The notes: a model not told the origin generated them from the letters alone. 64,000 nucleotides of DNA from Lysinibacillus xylanilyticus (GCF_001183605.1 NZ_LFXJ01000002.1:250501-314500), one strand, 5' to 3'; shown: positions 50,794 to 59,832, numbered from the stretch's first letter. Translations and numbers: made by a program.

Positions 50794-51708
50794 ATGACAG
50801 TAAAAAGAAAGGCGTATTTGGCAGCAATTATTTATGCTTTTGTCATTGGGCTATCCTTTATGTTTGTTAAAGTAACATTGACAGTGGCAAGCCCTATTGA
50901 TACACTTGCACATCGATTTACTATCGCACTTATTGGTATTGTCTTTTGGATAGTTATTACACAGAATAAGTTAAAAATTAATAAACAAGATGTAGCCAAA
51001 ATTCTACCTTTGGCACTATTATATCCGATAGCATTTTTTACTTTTCAGGTGCTTGGACTCGCAAGAATTTCCTCCACAGAGGCTGGAATTATTCAAGCGA
51101 CAATTCCTATTTTTACATTAGTGCTTGCAAGTGTACTTTTAAGGGAAAAAGCTACACGTGAACAAATTATTTTCATTAGTTTATCAGTATTTGGTGTTAT
51201 CTATATGCTTTTTATGAACAATGGAAGTGCTAGCACAGGAAATTTAATCGGTAGTGGGTTTATATTACTGTCAGCTGGTGCAGCTTCGTTGTATAACGTT
51301 TTAGCGAGAAAACTTACAAAACAGTATTCATTACTGACATTAACATATGTGATGACGTTATGTGGGTTTGTCATTTTTAATGGAGTAGCAATTGGAAATC
51401 ACTTAATACATGGTACACTTCTTCAATTTTTTAGACCGTTTGTACATGTCGGTTTTGTTATAGCCATTTTATATTTAGGCATTCTGTCATCTCTCGTTAC
51501 TTCTTTCTTGTCAAATTATACTTTGTCAATATTGGAAGCTTCCAATATGAGTGTTTTTAGTAATTTTGCAACGCTTATTACAATACTGGCGGGCGTTATT
51601 TTCTTACAAGAAACATTTCATTTCTATCATTTGATTGGTGGAATAGTGATTATTATAGGCGTGATAGGAACCAATTATTTTGGGCATAGGAGGTGGCACA
51701 ATGAGTAA
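50794..51708 (+). CDS. EamA family exporter, first of a pair
   Basis: The 304-residue protein has ten membrane helices in two EamA repeats (AAIIYAFVIGLSFMFVKVTL and ...SAGAASLYNVLARKLTKQYS). The conserved glycine-rich end of each repeat (EAGIIQATIPIFTLVLASVLLREK in parts; FLQETFHFYHLIGGIVIIIG) is visible. EamA proteins export amino acids, nucleosides or drugs. GAAGGAG-like sequence lies before the ATG. Its stop overlaps the next EamA gene by eight bases. Confidence 0.9.
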   Translation: MTVKRKAYLAAIIYAFVIGLSFMFVKVTLTVASPIDTLAHRFTIALIGIVFWIVITQNKLKINKQDVAKILPLALLYPIAFFTFQVLGLARISSTEAGIIQATIPIFTLVLASVLLREKATREQIIFISLSVFGVIYMLFMNNGSASTGNLIGSGFILLSAGAASLYNVLARKLTKQYSLLTLTYVMTLCGFVIFNGVAIGNHLIHGTLLQFFRPFVHVGFVIAILYLGILSSLVTSFLSNYTLSILEASNMSVFSNFATLITILAGVIFLQETFHFYHLIGGIVIIIGVIGTNYFGHRRWHNE

Positions 51709-52564
51709 GTATATTCTTTTACTTTTAATAAGTTTTATTTGGGGTTCTCAATTTTTCTTCGTGGCGTTAGTAACGCATGATGTTGGGGCAGTTACTCTAT
51801 CTTTGCTAAAAGCTATTATTGGTGCTATATGTTTATCATTTATTAGCTTATTTTTAACAAGAGAAAAAAAATCGACCGATTTCAAATTGTATGTTGGGAT
51901 TGCTTTTTTTGAAGTAGTGGTACCCTTTATCCTTATAGCCCAAGGGCAAAAGTATGTATCGAGCAGTATTGCATCTATGCTTATAGCTACAGTACCGATC
52001 ATCACTTTAATTCTTTTCGTTATTTTCTTTAAAAAGAAAGTGAGTCAGTTTCAATTTTTCAGTATTTTTTTGGGCTTTTTAGGAATGGTTATTCTATCAT
52101 GGCCGACACAAGCAACGAGCGGCTCAGGGACAGTGTTTGGAAATGTGCTCCTTTTATTGGCAGCGATTAGTTTTGCAATGTCATTAATTTTAATGGAAAA
52201 ATTAGATGGTGGTTCGCCAGTTATTCATATGCGAAATGTGTTATGGATTGCTTCAATTATATTGTTACCATTAGCCTTTATCTTTGAACGACCATTACAC
52301 ATGGATATAAATGGGCTGCAAATAGCCTCAATTGTTATTTTAGGTATTTTTCACGCAGGCATTGTTTACATGCTATATAATCTTTTAATTAAAAAAGAGG
52401 GTGCATTATTTGCTTCCTTTAGTAATTACATGGTTCCTGTAGTAGGTGTACTAATGGGGTATTTTATTTTAAACGAATCATTAGTATTGCAGCATATAAT
52501 AGGGATATTTATTATTCTTTGTGCGCTTTTGTTATCAAATAAACAGGCATTCAAAAGTGACTAG
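51701..52564 (+). CDS. EamA family exporter, second of a pair
   Basis: The 287-residue protein has ten membrane helices and two EamA repeats: ISFIWGSQFFFVALVTHDVGA, SMLIATVPIITLILF, and GILFHAGIVYMLYNLLIK-like and FILNESLVLQHIIGIFIIL. ATG 51701 lies after AGGAGG and overlaps the preceding gene; the seven-codon longer frame is less likely. Two adjacent EamA genes may work as a heteromer, as proposed for small multidrug pairs, but each is full-length. Confidence 0.9.
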   Translation: MSKYILLLLISFIWGSQFFFVALVTHDVGAVTLSLLKAIIGAICLSFISLFLTREKKSTDFKLYVGIAFFEVVVPFILIAQGQKYVSSSIASMLIATVPIITLILFVIFFKKKVSQFQFFSIFLGFLGMVILSWPTQATSGSGTVFGNVLLLLAAISFAMSLILMEKLDGGSPVIHMRNVLWIASIILLPLAFIFERPLHMDINGLQIASIVILGIFHAGIVYMLYNLLIKKEGALFASFSNYMVPVVGVLMGYFILNESLVLQHIIGIFIILCALLLSNKQAFKSD

Positions 52565-52619
52565 GCAAAGGGGAAGAAAAGTTGACCGTTTGGAGTTTTT
52601 AGTAATATCCATAAAAATC

Positions 52620-52665
52620 TACCTCTTAGATGTTCGCTTCTAAGAGGTGGGGTTTCTATTTTTTA
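52620..52665. terminator. Bidirectional terminator
   Basis: ACCTCTTAGA pairs with TCTAAGAGGT, followed by a GGGG and a T-rich tail. Confidence 0.75.
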
Positions 52666-53750
52666 GGTAAAGTAATAATAAACGTTGTCCCATTAGAAGG
52701 TTCGCTCTGTACGGAGATAGTGCCATTATGAGCTTGTACGAGTTTATAAACGATCGCCATACCTAGTCCAGTACCTTCAGAAGATGATTCTGTAGTAGTT
52801 CCACGATAATATTGTTGGAATATATTCTCCATCATGTGTTGAGACATCCCTACGCCGTTATCTACAATGTGGATTTCTACATGCTCTACCCTATCAAAAA
52901 TCTGTGTATAAATATTTGTGTAAGGTGGATTGTGGATAACGGCATTCATAAGTATGTTTTGTAATATGCGTTGCATGAATTTCGTATCAAAGTCAATATT
53001 TATAGCAGTTGTATCAGTTTTAAAGTGCAATATATAGTCATTGGCCTGTGGATTGTTGCTTATATTGGCAACAATTCTTTTTGTAAAATCCACAATATCC
53101 TGATTGGTTTTATGTAAGGGTAACTTACCGTCTGTATTATTAAACTGTATGACGAGACTTAAATCTTGAATAAGTTCCTCCATATGCTTGCCTTTATCAG
53201 AAATCTCTTGAATAAAGGAACGAGCTTCCTCTTTGGACCAATCGTATTGATCGTTTAATAGTAGGGTAGAGTAGCCTGTAATATACGTTAATGGCGTTTT
53301 TAAATCATGGGATATGCCGGCGATCCATTCTTGTTTCGCTTGCTCAACGTTTTCGCGTTCGGTTTCAGCTGCCTTTAATTTTCCTGATAAGGATTGTAGG
53401 TGTTGAAGTACTTCTTGATATAACATATAACGCATGCGGAGCTTTCCTTTGCGTGTATAGATTTTAGGTAGTCCGACTGGCTGTTTGTAGTTTTCCTGTG
53501 ATAGCTGATGAATCCAAGACATTATAAAACCAAGAGGTCCCCCGAAATACCAACCAAATACAGCGATACAAACAATAGTGCTGAATCCGAATATCCATGC
53601 GACTAGTAGACTCTGATAAGCTTCACTAACAGATTTTTTAAAGAGTGGAAGAATACCTTCGAGTCCGATAACAATACAAATTCCGCTTAATAGCATCCAC
53701 AGAATAATCCCCAGTGCAAGGTGTAACGTAAACCGAGTGTTTATTCGCAT
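52656..53750 (-). CDS. Sensor histidine kinase (second two-component system)
   Basis: The 364-residue kinase has two membrane helices (about 10-35 and 50-70) with only a very short outside loop, a cytoplasmic linker, the H-box WIAGISHDLKTPLTYITG (His near 148) and the ATPase domain with NILMNAVIHNPP, VDNGVGMS and GTGLGMAIVYKLV. Such intramembrane-sensing kinases with short loops are usually linked to ABC exporters for peptide antibiotics. Its start overlaps the response regulator stop by ten bases. Confidence 0.9.
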   Translation of the reverse strand: MRINTRFTLHLALGIILWMLLSGICIVIGLEGILPLFKKSVSEAYQSLLVAWIFGFSTIVCIAVFGWYFGGPLGFIMSWIHQLSQENYKQPVGLPKIYTRKGKLRMRYMLYQEVLQHLQSLSGKLKAAETERENVEQAKQEWIAGISHDLKTPLTYITGYSTLLLNDQYDWSKEEARSFIQEISDKGKHMEELIQDLSLVIQFNNTDGKLPLHKTNQDIVDFTKRIVANISNNPQANDYILHFKTDTTAINIDFDTKFMQRILQNILMNAVIHNPPYTNIYTQIFDRVEHVEIHIVDNGVGMSQHMMENIFQQYYRGTTTESSSEGTGLGMAIVYKLVQAHNGTISVQSEPSNGTTFIITLPKK

Positions 53751-54466
53751 AGTGAATCCTCTTTCGGTGGAATGAATTTATAGCCAATACCCCTTAAATT
53801 CACAATTATTCTAGGTTTACGTGTATCATCCCCGAGCTTTTTCCTTAGCTTTGAAATATGAATTGTTACAGTTTTCTCCTCACCATATACATCATTTCCC
53901 CACACGAATTCATAAAGCTGTGAAGTTGTAAAAATGCGATTTGGATTTTTACAAAAGAAATGCAGTAGCTCTAGCTCTTTCGCCGTACATTCGACGAGCT
54001 GATTGTGAACGGTTAATGTAGCAGATTCAGGGTTTAGAGCAAAGTAACCGAAATCAAATTTTGTACTCTGCTGTTGCTGAGAACTCTCATACATTTTTTG
54101 ACGTCGAAGAATGACCTTTATTCGAGCGACGACCTCTAAAGGATTAAAAGGTTTTGTAATATAATCATCTCCGCCAATACCCAATCCTGTTAATTTATCA
54201 AAATCAGTAGAGCGAGCACTGACAAAAATAATGGGTGTATTTGTATGTTTGCGAATTTCTGTGCAAAGTTCAAAGCCACTTATATCTGGTAGCATTATAT
54301 CGAGCAAAATAATATCGTAATGATTGTCTTTTACAAGCTGTAGTGTGCCTTTGCCTGTTGAAGCAGTATCAATATTTATAAAGTTTTCTTTCCGTAACGT
54401 TATTTCTAATAATTTTAAGATGCCAATTTCATCATCTACGATTAGGATTTTTTCAGCAGTTTCCAT
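53741..54466 (-). CDS. OmpR-family response regulator (second system)
   Basis: The 241-residue protein has a receiver (IVDDEIGILKLLEI, IILLDIMLPDISG with the Asp near 54, FVSARSTDFDK, ITKPFNPLEVVARI) and a winged-helix domain (ECTAKELELLHFFCKNPN, VHISKLRKKLG, LRGIGYKF). AGGGAT precedes the ATG. It is divergent from the ABC exporter genes at 54624; the intergenic region has TTTACTTT direct repeats with an 11-bp period, the spacing used by this regulator class. Confidence 0.92.
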   Translation of the reverse strand: METAEKILIVDDEIGILKLLEITLRKENFINIDTASTGKGTLQLVKDNHYDIILLDIMLPDISGFELCTEIRKHTNTPIIFVSARSTDFDKLTGLGIGGDDYITKPFNPLEVVARIKVILRRQKMYESSQQQQSTKFDFGYFALNPESATLTVHNQLVECTAKELELLHFFCKNPNRIFTTSQLYEFVWGNDVYGEEKTVTIHISKLRKKLGDDTRKPRIIVNLRGIGYKFIPPKEDSLCE

Positions 54467-54554
54467 TTTTATCCCTCATTTCAATTTCATCATAACAGCT
54501 TCTGATCTTTATATCCTTACTCTCTTGAAAAAATTACTGTCATTTTCCATTGAA

Positions 54555-54573
54555 TTTACTTTAATTTTACTTT
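54555..54573 (+). promoter_or_regulatory. Candidate response-regulator site, 11-bp direct repeat
   Basis: TTTACTTT at 54555-54562 and again at 54566-54573 (TTTACTTTAATTTTACTTT), in the divergent promoter region of the second two-component system and its ABC exporter. Confidence 0.55.
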
Positions 54574-54623
54574 CACTTATTAAGCTTAATGTAACGAATT
54601 CAAAATGGTAAGGAGTCAAAAAC

Positions 54624-55547
54624 ATGGAAACCGTTATTCAAATACATCAATTAACTAAGAGCTTTAAAGGAGTAGAGACCGTATCGAATGTCAATATGAA
54701 TGTTAAGAAGGGGGAGATTTATGGGTTTCTGGGTTCGAATGGGGCTGGGAAGACAACGATTATGAAGATGATTTTAAACTTAGTAAAACCAACTTCAGGT
54801 GAAATTAAAATATTGAATCAAACCATTTCTACTACTTCCTATCAATACTTGAGCAAAATAGGCAGTATTATCGAGTACCCGGAATTTTACGACAGACTAA
54901 CGGCAAAGGAGAATTTAGAGCTTCACTGTGAGTATATTGGAGTTTATGAAAAAGTAGCTACTGAAGAGGCATTAAGGATAGTAGGTCTTAATGGTGTTGA
55001 ACATAAAAAAATACATGAATTTTCTCTAGGGATGAAGCAAAGGTTAGGTATCGCACGTGCCATTGTTGCTAAACCAGAAATTCTTATTTTGGATGAGCCG
55101 ATTAATGGTCTTGATCCACTCGGAATTAAAGATATTCGAGAGCTCCTGCTACATCTAAAGGAGAAGCTTGGAATCACCATTTTAATATCAAGTCATATCG
55201 TGTCAGAAATCGAATCAATAGCAGATACAATTGGCATTCTTCATCATGGGGAATTATTGAAAGAGGTAAGGATGGACGTTATTCGAAAAGAGAACATGGA
55301 GTATCTGGAGATTAAAATAGACGATGCAAAAAAGGCGATTCACGTGCTAGAGAACAAGTTAGGAATTCGAAAATATGAGATTGTCAATCAGCATTGTATT
55401 CGAATTTTTGAACATGATATTTCTCAATCTCAAATTAATAAAGAACTTATATTAAATAACATTGCTGTTAATGGTATTGAAAAACAGCAACAGCATTTAG
55501 AAGAGTATTTCTTAAACCTTATTAATGGAGGGAATCAAATTGCTTAA
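54624..55547 (+). CDS. ABC exporter ATPase, BcrA-like (second module)
   Basis: The 307-residue ATPase has a slightly changed Walker A GSNGAGKTT (37-45), signature FSLGMKQRLGIARAIV, Walker B ILILDEPINGLDPLG and the switch ISSHIVSEI, followed by the BcrA-type C-terminal extension. AAGGAG precedes the ATG. It overlaps the permease gene by eight bases. With the divergent kinase/regulator pair it forms a self-contained sensing and export module. Confidence 0.92.
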   Translation: METVIQIHQLTKSFKGVETVSNVNMNVKKGEIYGFLGSNGAGKTTIMKMILNLVKPTSGEIKILNQTISTTSYQYLSKIGSIIEYPEFYDRLTAKENLELHCEYIGVYEKVATEEALRIVGLNGVEHKKIHEFSLGMKQRLGIARAIVAKPEILILDEPINGLDPLGIKDIRELLLHLKEKLGITILISSHIVSEIESIADTIGILHHGELLKEVRMDVIRKENMEYLEIKIDDAKKAIHVLENKLGIRKYEIVNQHCIRIFEHDISQSQINKELILNNIAVNGIEKQQQHLEEYFLNLINGGNQIA

Positions 55548-56238
55548 ACTATTAAGACTTGAATGGAAAAAGAATAGTATGTCTAGCTATTTTAAAGGCT
55601 TAATCATTTGTATTATTGGGATTTTTGCGGCAGTTGCACTTATGGCTGTTGGTTCTGGGGACGAAAAGATGTTTCTAGATTATACAGATTTTATGTCTTT
55701 AACAAATATTTTAATTCGCATTGTGTTTATCATTTTTTCGAGTGTGATTTTATCTCGATTAGTCATTGAAGAATACAAAAATAAGACGGTTCAATTATTA
55801 TTTACGTATCCATTAAAAAGGAAAAGAATTATTTTTGCTAAGCTGTCGTTAGTTTTCGGATTTTGTTTCTTCAGCATTATTATCGCGACTTTTATGATGA
55901 ATATCGCTGTATATTTTTTAAATCCAATGATGAACTTGTTTGAAGCTCCTGTTGAGATACTGGAGATGGTAGCTACTATACCGTCTACTTTTATCAATGC
56001 ATTTATGATGGCTGGGGTAAGCCTAATTCCTTTGTACTTTGGTATGCGAAAAAAATCAACAGCTTCGACAATAACGTCAGCTGTCTTAATTGGATTTTTG
56101 ATTAATGCAACGGTTTCAAATGGGGATACATCTACTAGTTTATCTCAATTTATCATTGTCCCAACAATAATGTGTCTATTAGGGCTCGTTATCGGCTATC
56201 TGTCCTATTATAAAATCGACAAAGTAGATTTAACTTAA
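55540..56238 (+). CDS. ABC-2 permease (second module)
   Basis: The 232-residue protein has six membrane helices. RLVIEEYKNKTVQLLFTYPLKRKRIIFAKL (cited in part) is the ABC-2 loop motif of BcrB-like permeases. TTG 55540 is chosen because GGAGGG lies seven bases upstream, while the ATG at 55525 overlaps that site. Only one permease is present, unlike the two in the module at 45.5-47 kb, so it probably works as a homodimer. Confidence 0.87.
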   Translation: MLKLLRLEWKKNSMSSYFKGLIICIIGIFAAVALMAVGSGDEKMFLDYTDFMSLTNILIRIVFIIFSSVILSRLVIEEYKNKTVQLLFTYPLKRKRIIFAKLSLVFGFCFFSIIIATFMMNIAVYFLNPMMNLFEAPVEILEMVATIPSTFINAFMMAGVSLIPLYFGMRKKSTASTITSAVLIGFLINATVSNGDTSTSLSQFIIVPTIMCLLGLVIGYLSYYKIDKVDLT

Positions 56239-56260
56239 AAATGTGAAATGAGGATGTAAA

Positions 56261-57133
56261 GTGAAAAAGGTAATTATAGCTTTGATATTCGTTATTGCAA
56301 TAGGAGGAATACTCTTCACCCTTAAAATCAAAGGAGAAAAGAGCATCACTGAAGAGCAGTCCTTTGATGTTAAGCAAATTGAAGAATTAGAAATAAATGT
56401 TGAGTCTTGGAATATAGCATTAGAAAATACAGAATCTGAAAAATTAACAATTGAATTTGAAGGTAAGCAACAACAAAAGCAGCAAGACAATCCTGTTGAA
56501 ATTAAGAAAGACGGAAATAAAGTAAAGGTACTTCAACAAGACACTGAAGAAGGAGTAATGAATAACTTTAGCTTTGGAAAAAAAGATACTATTCACATTT
56601 ATATCCCTAAAAATGCAGTGAGCAAGATTGTATTAAAAAATAGTTATGGTGATATCAAAATTAACAACATTGAAACAGAAGAACTTTCGATTTCGACGGA
56701 TTCTGGCGCTAAAATCATTAAAGGGTTATCGGCTGATAAAGGTACTATTACATCAAAAGATGGTGAGTTGAGTATCGTAGACAGTTCTTTAAATGAATTA
56801 ACAATAACCGCTACAAACGGTGATAGCTATATTACTAGAGTCAATAGTCCGAAAGCGAAAATTACCTCGACTAGCGGCGAAGTCTTAATGAAAGAAATCA
56901 TCGAAGGAAAAGCACTATTTGTAGAAACGGCTTCGGGAGATATTACAATATCATACAAAGAGGCACCAAAATCATTAGATCTTATAGCGAACAGTGAATC
57001 ATCTGACATAAGCGTTAATTTAGAAGGTTATCAGAAGAAAGAACATACGGATCAATTAAAGACTGGTAATATTGGCGATGCGTCAAACAAATTGGAACTA
57101 ATTAGCAAAGAAGGTATAATAACTGTAAAATAA
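56261..57133 (+). CDS. DUF4097 family beta-strand repeat protein
   Basis: The 290-residue protein starts with a membrane anchor or signal helix (VIIALIFVIAIGGILFTL) and continues as repeated beta strands (KNSYGDIKINNIETEEL, SGAKIIKGL, ATNGDSYITRVNSP, TSGEVLMKEI, ASGDITISYKEAP), the DUF4097/adhesin-like solenoid. It should face the outside of the membrane. DUF4097 proteins often accompany envelope-stress two-component or ABC modules, as here; they may sense or shield. GTG start behind GAGGATG. Confidence 0.85.
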   Translation: MKKVIIALIFVIAIGGILFTLKIKGEKSITEEQSFDVKQIEELEINVESWNIALENTESEKLTIEFEGKQQQKQQDNPVEIKKDGNKVKVLQQDTEEGVMNNFSFGKKDTIHIYIPKNAVSKIVLKNSYGDIKINNIETEELSISTDSGAKIIKGLSADKGTITSKDGELSIVDSSLNELTITATNGDSYITRVNSPKAKITSTSGEVLMKEIIEGKALFVETASGDITISYKEAPKSLDLIANSESSDISVNLEGYQKKEHTDQLKTGNIGDASNKLELISKEGIITVK

Positions 57134-57162
57134 AAACTTACAATCTGTGAGGTTAATGAATA

Positions 57163-57819
57163 ATGTTAAGACGAGAACTTGTTTCAAAAGTAGCGGATCA
57201 TATCTTAGATTTACAACTTCACCATCCAATTAAAGTAGCGATTAGTGGAATAACAGCTTCAGGGAAAACAACTCTTGCCAATGAACTTGCTGAAGAACTT
57301 CGTCGAAGAAAAAAGGAAGTAGTACGAACTAGCATTGACAATTTTCATAATCCAAGAGCAATTCGTTATAGACAAGGGAAGGATTCAGCAATAGGTTATT
57401 ATGAAGATGCACACGATTATCAAGCACTAATGGAAAAATTGCTAATTCCTTTGGGGGAAAATGGAGATCGCCAGTATCAGACGATTTCATTAGATCTAGA
57501 AAAAGATGAATATGTATACGCTGAAAAGCAGGTAGCTAAAGACGATACCATTTTCATTGTTGATGGAACATTCTTATTGAAAAAAGAACTAATACATTTA
57601 TTTGATTATAAAATTTTTGTACAGACAGATTTTGAGCTAGCTAGAAAAAGGGGAGCAAAGCGGGAGACGATTGCATTCGGAAGCTTTGAAAAAGCAGAGG
57701 AAATGTTTTTGGACAGGTATCACGCAGCATCGAACCTTTATTTAAAGGAACATAATCCTCAAGAAAATGCAGATATTGTGGTTAATAACAATGATATCGG
57801 TTCTCCATATTTTCTCTAG
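57163..57819 (+). CDS. Uridine kinase-like P-loop kinase
   Basis: The 218-residue protein has Walker A GITASGKTT (29-37), SIDNFHNPRAIRYRQG (substrate region) and DDTIFIVDGTFLLKK (Walker B), then the lid DFELARKRGAKRE. The pattern follows the uridine kinase/phosphoribulokinase class. It lies 29 bases after the DUF4097 gene and ten bases before a phosphatase gene. The substrate could be a nucleoside or another small alcohol. Confidence 0.85.
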   Translation: MLRRELVSKVADHILDLQLHHPIKVAISGITASGKTTLANELAEELRRRKKEVVRTSIDNFHNPRAIRYRQGKDSAIGYYEDAHDYQALMEKLLIPLGENGDRQYQTISLDLEKDEYVYAEKQVAKDDTIFIVDGTFLLKKELIHLFDYKIFVQTDFELARKRGAKRETIAFGSFEKAEEMFLDRYHAASNLYLKEHNPQENADIVVNNNDIGSPYFL

Positions 57820-57829
57820 GAGGTAAGAA

Positions 57830-58390
57830 ATGGCTAAACATATCTATGTAATAAGGCATTGCGAAGCCATGGGGCAGTCGTCAGATGCTTCTTTAACAGA
57901 ACAGGGCTTTCACCAGGCTGAAGTTTTAGCTGAGTTTTTCGCTGACAAAAAAATTGATCGAATTATTACTAGTCCCTTTTTACGAGCAATTCAATCTATA
58001 GAACCGCTAAGTAGGAGGGGAAATATAAATATTGAAATTGATGAACGCCTTTCAGAACGCATTTTAAGCACTAGAAATTTACCAGATTGGTATGAAAAGC
58101 TTCAAGCGACTTTTACTGATATGGATTTGAAATTTGATAGTGGAGAGTCAAGTAACGAAGCGATGGAACGTATCGTTAACGTTGTTGAGGAAACTTTTAA
58201 TAGTGAGTCTGAACATACAATTATCGTTAGTCATGGAAATATAATTACCTTACTTTTGAAAAATTATAATAGTGATGTAGACTTTCAATTTTGGGCTGAA
58301 CTAAGAAACCCAGATGTTTTTCGGCTAAGTGTTGAGGATCATGAAGTGACTCTAGAACGTATATGGGAAGAAAACAAAACAGCAAACTAG
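57830..58390 (+). CDS. Histidine phosphatase family protein
   Basis: The 186-residue protein has the catalytic YVIRHCEAMG (phospho-acceptor His near 10), LTEQGFHQAEVLAEFF, ITSPFLRAIQS (Arg) and the second His in TIIVSHGNIITLLLK, the phosphoglycerate-mutase-like phosphatase fold. GGAGG precedes the ATG. It is probably co-transcribed with the kinase upstream. The stop lies inside its own terminator. Confidence 0.9.
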   Translation: MAKHIYVIRHCEAMGQSSDASLTEQGFHQAEVLAEFFADKKIDRIITSPFLRAIQSIEPLSRRGNINIEIDERLSERILSTRNLPDWYEKLQATFTDMDLKFDSGESSNEAMERIVNVVEETFNSESEHTIIVSHGNIITLLLKNYNSDVDFQFWAELRNPDVFRLSVEDHEVTLERIWEENKTAN

Positions 58391-58413
58391 GCACAGTCCT
58401 ATCTTGCTGTTTT
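58376..58413 (+). terminator. Terminator overlapping the phosphatase stop
   Basis: AAACAGCAA pairs with TTGCTGTTT followed by TTTT. Confidence 0.8.
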
Positions 58414-58418
58414 TTTAT

Positions 58419-59069
58419 TTAATATTGAAATTTCACTCGAACAGTCGCATTAATGGCTATTTGACCTTGTTCAATAGGTGTCGAAATTTTGGAATCAACC
58501 ATCGCCATTGATCTATACAGAACTGGGGCTTTTTCTAGTTCCTCAACAATTTCAATAGGTTGTGGTTGTAAAGGCAAATGCATCGTCTCTGCGATTGTTT
58601 TAGCCTTCATTTGAGCATTTTGAAGGGCTAAACTGAGAGCTTGTTGATAATAGGCATCTACATTGCCGATGTTGAATTGGATAGAGGAAATCCGATTTGC
58701 TCCATTTTCTACTGCTGTGTCGATAATTTCACCAATCTGGCTCGTATCCGTTACTTTAACGGTAATAGCATTTGTTACTTCGTAGCCTTTAAAAATCTGT
58801 TTGCCATCCTCATAATCATAAACTGGTGAAATAGTATAAAAAGCTGTTTGAATATTTTCTCTCGGGATATGGAGAGCTAAAAGAGATTGGATGACACGAT
58901 TCATAATTATTGCATTTTCTTGCTGTGCCTCTTGTACATTTTTCCCTCTTGTCTGGACTTCTATTTGAATTTGAACATAGTTTGGAGTAGCCATAACTTT
59001 TCCATTTCCGGTGACCTCAATCACGCGAGATGCATGGGGCAATTGCTGACTAACATTTGCATAGTACAT
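58419..59069 (-). CDS. SIMPL (DUF541) domain-containing protein
   Basis: The 216-residue protein has the SIMPL fold: VIEVTGNGKVMATPNYVQIQIEV, QEAQQENAIIMNRVI, QTAFYTISPVYDYEDG, and FNIGNVDAYYQQALSLALQNAQMKA (in parts). There is no signal peptide, so it is predicted cytoplasmic, unlike many family members. The function is unknown. A site GGTGG-like (GAAAGGTGG) precedes the ATG. Convergent with the phosphatase gene. Confidence 0.87.
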   Translation of the reverse strand: MYYANVSQQLPHASRVIEVTGNGKVMATPNYVQIQIEVQTRGKNVQEAQQENAIIMNRVIQSLLALHIPRENIQTAFYTISPVYDYEDGKQIFKGYEVTNAITVKVTDTSQIGEIIDTAVENGANRISSIQFNIGNVDAYYQQALSLALQNAQMKAKTIAETMHLPLQPQPIEIVEELEKAPVLYRSMAMVDSKISTPIEQGQIAINATVRVKFQY

Positions 59070-59140
59070 GGAATACCACCTTTCGAATGGTTCATATAGT
59101 TATGCTATGCTTGCTACAGAGAAAATTTGTTTATCATCAT

Positions 59141-59297
59141 TTATTTTGCCTGTCTTTTCAATAATTTATCATGGAAATTTGTAAATAGCAGTAAAGTTAA
59201 AATTGTTCCAAGGAAGGCCGAAAACATGTCCCATTGTGCATCCCAGCGATCTCCCTGCATACCTAAAAAGCTCTTTACATAAGACAGAAGCAAAAAA
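59141..59297 (-). pseudogene. C-terminal remnant of a DUF2238 (YjdF-like) membrane protein
   Basis: The minus strand encodes SYVKSFLGMQGDRWDAQWDMFSA, cited only in part, then a hydrophobic LGTILTLLLFTNF and HDKLLKRQAK-stop. The motif LGxQGDxWDAQWDM followed by a helix is the C-terminus of DUF2238 proteins. The upstream 150 or so residues are missing, cut where the terminator of yunC begins. It is a 5'-deleted relic. Confidence 0.65.
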
Positions 59298-59337
59298 AGC
59301 GCCTAGTCGTATTGCACTGACGCTTTGTGAAAAATTG

Positions 59338-59640
59338 TTATACCATTTTTAATAACGCCTCTACACCAGACATTCCCTCAGTAATACCAAGTTGATGCGC
59401 TTCATATGTCACTGATTCTAATGGAGCCGTCAATAGCTCATCAATTGTTTTCACACCAACTGCTCGACCAGCAATAATTTTTCGGTCTGCTAGGCGATCA
59501 TTTAATAGACCAACATCTAAAGCACCACACATAATGTAGCCCGTATCATTTGAAATTGTCAGCAGTGTTGTTTTTGGCAATTGAACAACTACTGCAGTGA
59601 AAAAATGGCCTTTAATCATAATAGGCTCAATTATCACCAT
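59338..59640 (-). CDS. yunC: YunC family protein (DUF1805)
   Basis: The 100-residue protein matches YunC: HFFTAVVVQLPKTTLLTI, GYIMCGALDVGLLNDRL, RKIIAGRAVGVKTIDELL and TYEAHQLGITEGMSG. Length equals the B. subtilis protein. The function is not known. GGAGTGA precedes the ATG. The terminator stem AGCG/CGCT with a long T run lies at 59292-59330 on the minus strand. Confidence 0.9.
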   Translation of the reverse strand: MVIIEPIMIKGHFFTAVVVQLPKTTLLTISNDTGYIMCGALDVGLLNDRLADRKIIAGRAVGVKTIDELLTAPLESVTYEAHQLGITEGMSGVEALLKMV

Positions 59641-59781
59641 CCGAAATCACTCCTTTTCTCTATATACATATGGCGATAGATAAAAAGGTGTTCGACATTT
59701 TCACTAAAATTATTTGTTATCTAAAACGAACGACGCAAATGTATTATCCTCGATCATAACTTTTAAAAACCTTATAAATGA

Positions 59782-59808
59782 TGTCACAACCGATTAAGTG
59801 AATTCGTT
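59782..59808 (+). promoter_or_regulatory. ECF41-type sigma factor promoter
   Basis: TGTCACA (59782-59788), a 16-base spacer and CGTT (59805-59808) match the published ECF41 promoter form TGTCACA-N16-CGTC closely. It sits about 25 bases before the start of the oxidoreductase-sigma operon and is probably autoregulatory. Confidence 0.8.
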
Positions 59809-59832
59809 ATAAGGAAAAAAGGAGGAGTTACG

